Source: Yamagishiella unicocca
Lineage: Eukaryota; Chlorophyta; Chlorophyceae; Chlamydomonadales; Volvocaceae
Assembly (NCBI GenBank): GCA_003116995.1
Contig: BDSL01000026.1
Span: 186,001 to 250,000 of the forward strand
Length of the DNA: 64,000 nucleotides
Reading direction: 5' to 3'
This document shows, piece by piece, positions 58,493 through 64,000 of the stretch. Made by a program: the position numbers and the translations under genes. The notes under the pieces were generated by a model. That model did no database searches. It worked only from the letters and a program-made list of their open reading frames with translations, and was not told the DNA's origin. Positions within the stretch are counted from its first letter, which is position 1. Each line of letters opens with the position of its first letter.

Positions 58493-61400
58493 CTAGGCGG
58501 GCGGCTTCTCCTCCGTAGCGAAGAAAGACCCCGCCAGGTACCCTGAACTGTGCTGCTGCTGCTGCTCCCCCTGCTCCTGTTGAAGCTGTGGTGGACGTAC
58601 CACGTGTCGTTGCTGTTGCTGATCTTGCTGCTGCTGCTGCTGCTGCTGTTGTTGTGGCTGTTGCAGCTGCCTGTAGTGTTCTGGATGGCGGTACTGAAAG
58701 CTGCCCGACGGCTCTCCATGCGCAGCCGCCCCGGCCCACGGCACCCACACTTCAGGCCGGCCACATTGTCCAGGCATTGGCATTGGCATGGCCATTGGCA
58801 TCGGTGCGTGCACCGACGGCGCCGCCATCATGCCATACGGGTACGGCCGCAGCGGCACTGGCATGGGACCTTGCGCCGGGTGACGCAGAAGCCGGCTGGG
58901 CTGCGAGGGCGGCGGGACCGGTACCTGACCTGGCCTCACGGCCTGCAACAGCAGCTGCGGTTGGAGCTGCGGGTACGACCAGCAGGTGGGTGGGGGCAAC
59001 CAACCCGGCGTCCGGTGCAGCTCAGCCGCGACCCCGAGGCCGCCGTAGCGCATGGCGGCGAAGGGGATCGGCCCCCGGGGCTCAGCGGCTGCTGCTGGCG
59101 CTGCCTCAACATGGACTGTCTGCTGCTGCTGCTGCTGCAGCAGCGGCCTGGGCAACGCCGGTAGCGGTAGCGGTGGCGGCAGCAGCGGCGGGGCGGCCAG
59201 GGCCAAGGGCTCTGCCCCTGATGCCGATCCTGTCCTTGTAAAGCGCAGCTCGGCAAAGGGCTTCGCGGTGCCTCCTCCGCTGCCGCTGCTATCCTCCCTC
59301 CCCGTGTTGCTGGGGCCCATCTGAGGCACCGGAGGCGCCTGAGGCGCCACAACAGCCGCCTCCGCCGCCGCGGGCCCAGCTGGGAGGGCCCAGGTCATTC
59401 CAGCAGCACCGCCGGGCGCCCCGCGGCCATCCTCCTCCTCGGCCGCATCCCAGCTGCCCCTCGGCCGCTTGGCTATCGGCCTTGTGTGCGCAGGGGCCGC
59501 TGCCATCGGCAACCCTCCCAAAGCCATGAGGTGGCGCTCATCAGGAACCCCCGCGTGAGCGCCGCCTGCCGCATCAGCAGCGGCGCCGCCGCTGCTGCCA
59601 TAGCCCCTTGGCTGGCCTGGCTGGCCGGCGGCACCGCCTTCCCGCACCGCATCGACCAAAGGGCCTCCCACCGAGCCATCTGGGCAACCGTTTGCAACCC
59701 CCCTGAACGCCGGGTGCTGCTGATCCAATGAGCTGCGGGGCCTTGAAGGTGGCGGCAGGGCGAGGTTCCGGGTCCCAGGGGTTGGGCGCCCACTGTGGCC
59801 GGCGCCGAACGCGCAGTGATGATACACGCGGGTTGGATCAAAGCCGCTGACGTCGCTGGGGCAGGGTAAGTCGCGGTTGCCAACGTCCGCAGGCGGGTTG
59901 AAGTCTCGGCAGGGCGCCGCCGGCTGGGGGTAAGAAAGGGAGGTTGGCGGCAGCGGGCTGAGCGTGAGCTGATGGCGGGGTAGGTGGGTCAGCGGGAAGG
60001 GCGCAACTCGGGGCTGGCAGCGTTGAAGGAAAAGCTCCTATTTGGCCACCAGTCATATGCACACCTCGTCCAAAACATACGCAATGAAGTACATCACGCA
60101 TCCGGGACGCCTCAGTGCGGTCCGCTGCCGGCCACAAGCCTCGCACCTGACCCACCTTTCCAGCCTCCACGGCTGCTGCCGAAGCTGCTCCAGCATCCAC
60201 CACGGTCCCAGCTACGCCCAACGCCATGTCCGTTGACGGACGTGTCCTCAGCAACTCCTCCTGCGCTCCCGCGGCGCCCTGTCCCACCTGGAGCAAAGCC
60301 ACCACAGCCTTGTTGCGCTCCTTGACTGCCTTCTTCAGGCTCGTGTTGCCCGCAGGCTGATCGACGGGCTGCAGCGCAGCAGACGAAGCGCCCATGACAG
60401 TGCCCGTGGCTGCAGCTGCAGCATCCGATGGCGAGTCGTACACGTCGTACGTTGGTGCGCCTTTACGATAGGCGACGCCGGTCGCGATGGCGCCGGCAGA
60501 CATGACGGGTGTTATTACAGCCCCCCCGGCGATCGACGTAACCGACTGGGTCGCCTGGATGTCGCTGCACGACTGGTCGGCAGGCACCCAGCGCAGGCCG
60601 CGTTGCTGCTGCTGTTGGTGGTGCTGCTGTTGCTGTTGCTGTTGCTGTTGTTGCGGCGAAGGCAGTGAAAGCCGTGTATGCTGTTGCTGCTGTTGCCGCT
60701 GTTGCTGCTGTTGCTGCTGTTGCTGCTGTTGCTGCTGTTGCTGCTGTTGCTGCTGCTGCTGTTGCTGCTGCTGTTGCTGCTGCTGTTGCTGCTGCTGCTG
60801 TTGCTGCTGCTGCTGTTGCTGCTGCCGCTGCTCGTGGACTTCCATGACTTGAGACGGCTGGTGCTCAGGCGTCGAGTGTACGTACGGCGCTTGATGCACG
60901 TGCGACGGCCGGAACGGGGCCGGTGCCTGCCTGCCCGGGTGCGAATCCACCGTGCCCAGCGCTCCCAGCTGACAAGGGAACCCTGCATAGGTTCCCCGCA
61001 GGTGCTGCTGCTGCTGGACGTGTGGTTGCTGCAGCGGCGATGGTGAAACGGAATCGAGGTCATTGTTGCCGTTAGAGGTCCGCTGTCGCTGCATCCGGTC
61101 GAACTCGTTGTACTGCAACTGTGGCGGCTCGTTAGGCCGCTGTGCCTGCGCCCTTGATTCGTTCTGGGCCGGCGGCGGCGGCGGCGGCATGGAGTCAGTT
61201 GCAGCCGGAGTGCTGCGTTGCTCGTGCCACGCTTGCGCGTGTCCCTGTCCGGACCGGGTTGCCGCCAGAGCCTCAGGTGGGGGCAGCCAGTGCCGTCCCT
61301 GCCCCTCTCTAGGCGCGTACAGTGGCTGCTGCTGCAATTGCTGCTGCAACTGTTGCTGCTGCTGCAACTGCTGCTGCTGCTGCAACTGCTGCTGCAACTG

Positions 61401-64000
61401 CTGCTGCAGCTGCAACTGCTGCTGCTGCGGCGGCTCTCGATCTTGTGAAATCTGTGTGAGCTCCGTGGGTTGCCGTTGTTGTTGCTTTTGTTGCAGCTGC
61501 TGCTGCTGTTGTTGTTGCTGCAGCTGTTGCTGCTTTTGTTGCTGCAGCAGCAGCTGCTGCTTTTGTTGCAGCACTTGCTGTTGCTGTTGTTGCTGCAGCA
61601 GCTGTTGCTGCTGTTGCTGCTGTTGCTGCTGCAACTGTCGCTGTTGCCGCTGTTGTTGCTTTTGCTGCAGCTGCTGTTCCTGCTGTTGTTGCTGTTGCAG
61701 CTGCTGTTGCTGTTGCACCAGCTGCTGTTGCTGCTGCTGCTGCAGCAGCTTCTGCCGCTCTCCAAACCGGAGCATCTGCAGCGTGAATTCGTCATCACCC
61801 ATCTCATCCAAACCATAGCCCTCAGACTTGCGAGCGCCAGTCCGACCTGCAGCTGCGGGTGCATGCGTGCCACTGCCGCCCGGCTGCTGGTGCTGATCGG
61901 GTGGAGGGCGACCACCTTGGTCGTCGCCACGTGCAGGCGGGCCGGCCTCGAGCTGCTGCTGCTGCGGCTCATGTGCCTGCGGCACTGGATACAGCTGCAG
62001 TCGAGGCTTCGTACGAGGAGTTACGACCACAGGCCCTTGCGTGTGCAGCTGCATGTGCGCCGCGGCAGTAGCCAGCGGCCTGGCCTGCGGGCGTCCAGTC
62101 GAGGAGTCGGGACGGGCACTGTCACCATCACCACCACCGCCTCCGATTGCAGCTCCGCCGAGGCCGGTGGTGTTTACTAACGGCGCAGGTGAGGTCGCCG
62201 GTGCGGGAGGCGGCGCCACCGTAGCCGGTGCGAATGAGCCGGCGGCCATGCTGAAGCCCATGTGGCCCGGAGTTGCGCCTAGCAAATCGTGTTGTTGCTG
62301 CAGTTGCTGCTGCTGGTGTTGCTGCTGTTGCCGTTGCTGGTGTTGCTGCTGTTGTTGGTGCTGTTGTTGGTGCTGTTGGTGCTGTTGTTGGTGCTGTTGC
62401 TGCTGTTGTTGTTGCTGTTGTTGCTGCTGTTGGTAGGGCTGCGGCGAAGCGGCCAGGGGAGGCGCTAGTGCTGGCGAGCCGGAGCTCCAAACTCGCGTGC
62501 TGCCCCCTGGCTGAGCGCCGGGATGTAACGAACGATGCTGCTGCTGGCCTTGTTGCTGCTGCTGGCCTTGTTGCTGCTGCTGCTGCAGCGGGGACAATGG
62601 CAGCTGCTGCTGCTGCTGGGCATGAGCTGCATGCGAGTGGTGCGCCACGTCGTACGGCAGCGACCCTGGACAGCTCAGCATACAAATGGTCACAGGTGCC
62701 GGGGGCGCTGCATGGGGTGGTGCATGGAGGCCTTCAGCGGGGGGGCAGCTGGGCTGCCCCGACTCGCGCCGAGGGCGAGGCGTGGGGTGCTCCGGACCTG
62801 GATGGCCCTGGCGGTGCTGCGTGTGGTGCGGCTGGCGAGGACTTGGCGGCTGCGGCTGTTGTTGCTGGTGCGCCAAGGGCCGGGGTTGCTGCTCCGGCAG
62901 CTCGGTGCACCAAGGCAAGGGAGGCGAGCGGCCTGCGGCCTCCGGCACGGCGGTTGCGGCTGCAGCCTCCGGAACACCGCCGCCGCCGCCTCGGCTCGGC
63001 TTGAGCAAGTCAGCAAATGCCCTGCGGCGGGAAGGGCAGGGCGATGGGGCTGTTGGGGGGCCGGCAGCGAAGGGAACGCGCACATCGCCACTCAGCGAGC
63101 AGCAACACAAAAATTGCCATTGCCGCAAAACAAACAAGCCTGCTCGCGACCTGGCGACCCGACCACAACACCCCCTCCTGGCGACCGCCGCCTCCAGCGC
63201 TGCCCTCCCTTCCCATGACCCAGCGCGCTGGTCTCCTTTTTGCCTCAGTTGTCCAAGTTGGACCTCGGGTTCATTGTTTCCTCTACACCTGCCGCTTACC
63301 CATGGAGGTCGCTCGCCAGCTGCTGCTGCCTGCCGCCCATCAACGCGTGGCGTAGTTGCTTGAGGAGGTTCTGGCTGAGAACCACGTGCGGCCAGGCGGA
63401 GGGCGTGGCGGCAAAGCCCAGCGCCAGCGCCGCCGGCTCCTGCTCCCCCTGACCGCCGGAATCGCCCGAGCCACCTCTGTCGAGCCCATCGACGTTTGCC
63501 ACCACCAGCTCAGCACGCCGCAGCTGCCCGTCCATCCGGAACCAGCGGCACAACGAAACCAACATCACCTCTAACTGGCGAGACACTGCCCGCTGAGCTG
63601 CCGACCGGCTACCCACTGACGCGTCTCCACTGCACGCCACCACGGCCCCAGCCGGAGCTGTGGCGGCTGTCGCCGCCTCCGGCGGCTCCCACGACGGGCT
63701 GCAACGCAGCATGCATCGCATGACCTCGTCCGCACGCAGCAGCCACGAAGAACCCGCCTGCCCCGCCTGCCCCGCGATGTCGTACACGCTACGGTCGTAC
63801 AGTACGGGCTGCCCATCGGGCCCGTGAGGCAGGCTCACATGTGCCGCTGTGCCCGCGACTCGTGTTACCATTGCGCCATGCAGTGCGGGCAGCTGCTCGG
63901 CGACGTGGGGGTCGAAGGCGCGACGCAGCAGCGGCGCCGCGTGGGTCGGCAGCGGGAGCCAGAATTGCTGGCTGGGTCCCTGCTGGTGTTGGGCAGGCCC
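58493..64000 (-). CDS. Giant glutamine-rich protein (5' end beyond window)
   Basis: Three exons are visible: 63300-64000 (open to the edge), 60156-63021 and 58493-59923. All join in frame, giving about 1665 residues. The first visible exon has ordinary composition (FDPHVAEQLPALHGAM, WLLRADEVMRCMLRC, QLEVMLVSLCRWFRMDGQLR) and may hold a folded domain that I cannot name. Exon 2 is mostly Gln with Pro, His and Leu, including a tract of about 50 near-pure Gln at 60680-60835 and several others. Exon 3 opens with a Cys/His-containing stretch (PCRDFNPPADVGNRDLPC, then YHHCAFGAGHSG), then Pro/Ala/Met-rich sequence and a final Gln tract, ending FFATEEKPPA. Such composition is typical of transcriptional regulators or RNA-binding scaffolds, but no DNA- or RNA-binding motif is certain. 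Poly-Cys and poly-Leu frames on the plus strand are shadows. Confidence 0.75.
60673..60838. repeat. CAG/CAA repeat encoding about 50 Gln
   Basis: CTG/TTG triplets on the plus strand, i.e. mixed CAG and CAA codons on the coding minus strand, in exon 2 of the Gln-rich gene. The CAA interruptions are regular in places. Further tracts lie at 61330-61430, 61480-61750, 62285-62440 and 58610-58660. Confidence 0.95.

Noticed and set aside
60487..61818. Plus-strand poly-Cys and poly-Leu proteins
   Set aside because: They are the antisense of CAG/CAA Gln codons in the Gln-rich gene, whose minus-strand frame is open over nearly 2.9 kb.
1..64000. CRISPR arrays, bacterial operons, prophage or insertion sequences
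   Set aside because: All genes are intron-rich and eukaryotic. The repeats are head-to-tail without spacers, and no cas, integrase or transposase sequence was seen.

Overview
This is nuclear DNA from a volvocine green alga (Chlamydomonas/Volvox/Gonium-like). The evidence is GC-rich coding DNA, genes split into many small exons with donors such as GTGNG and GTANG and acceptors ending CAG, TGTAA 3'-end signals instead of AATAAA, runs of Gln, Ala and Pro in proteins, minisatellite-filled introns, and a membrane protein with a Pro-rich stalk typical of algal surface proteins. Nothing is bacterial. Most of the roughly 300 open frames are shadows or read through repeats. I rebuilt ten gene models by hand from splice sites; all keep frame across their junctions except one unresolved junction in the first gene.

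Layout. 1-4798 (+): 3' part of a Pro-rich, N-glycosylated single-pass membrane protein with an eleven-heptad coiled coil. 6273-14090 (-) and 15240-23238 (-): two complete tandem HAK/KUP potassium transporters with 18 exons each and identical intron positions (1164 and 1082 residues). 23239-27059: a gene-poor stretch with repeats and a gene relic. 27060-28629 (-): a 266-residue protein with a ubiquitin-like segment. 30871-35617 (-): DRG1 GTPase. 35993-37791 (+): LIFEGUARD/Bax-inhibitor-like membrane protein, divergent from DRG1. 38859-41858 (-): splicing factor SF3A2. 42724-46894 (+): armadillo-repeat protein, divergent from SF3A2. 48025-53042 (+): ABC-F ATPase. 54438-55719 (-): secretory-pathway sulfotransferase. 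58493-64000 (-): a very large Gln-rich protein whose 5' part lies beyond the window.

The genes do not form one pathway. DRG1, SF3A2 and ABC-F are housekeeping factors for translation and splicing. The transporter pair is a local gene duplication in which the membrane core is conserved and the cytosolic tail has diverged. The surface protein and the sulfotransferase would both act in the secretory route to the extracellular matrix, but are 50 kb apart.

The most unusual structure is in the introns. Minisatellites repeat the 5' splice site itself in two genes, one donor has changed from GT to GC between the two transporter copies, short telomere-like octamers recur in six introns, and a dispersed inverted-repeat family sits mostly in transporter introns. 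I found no convincing new multi-gene system.
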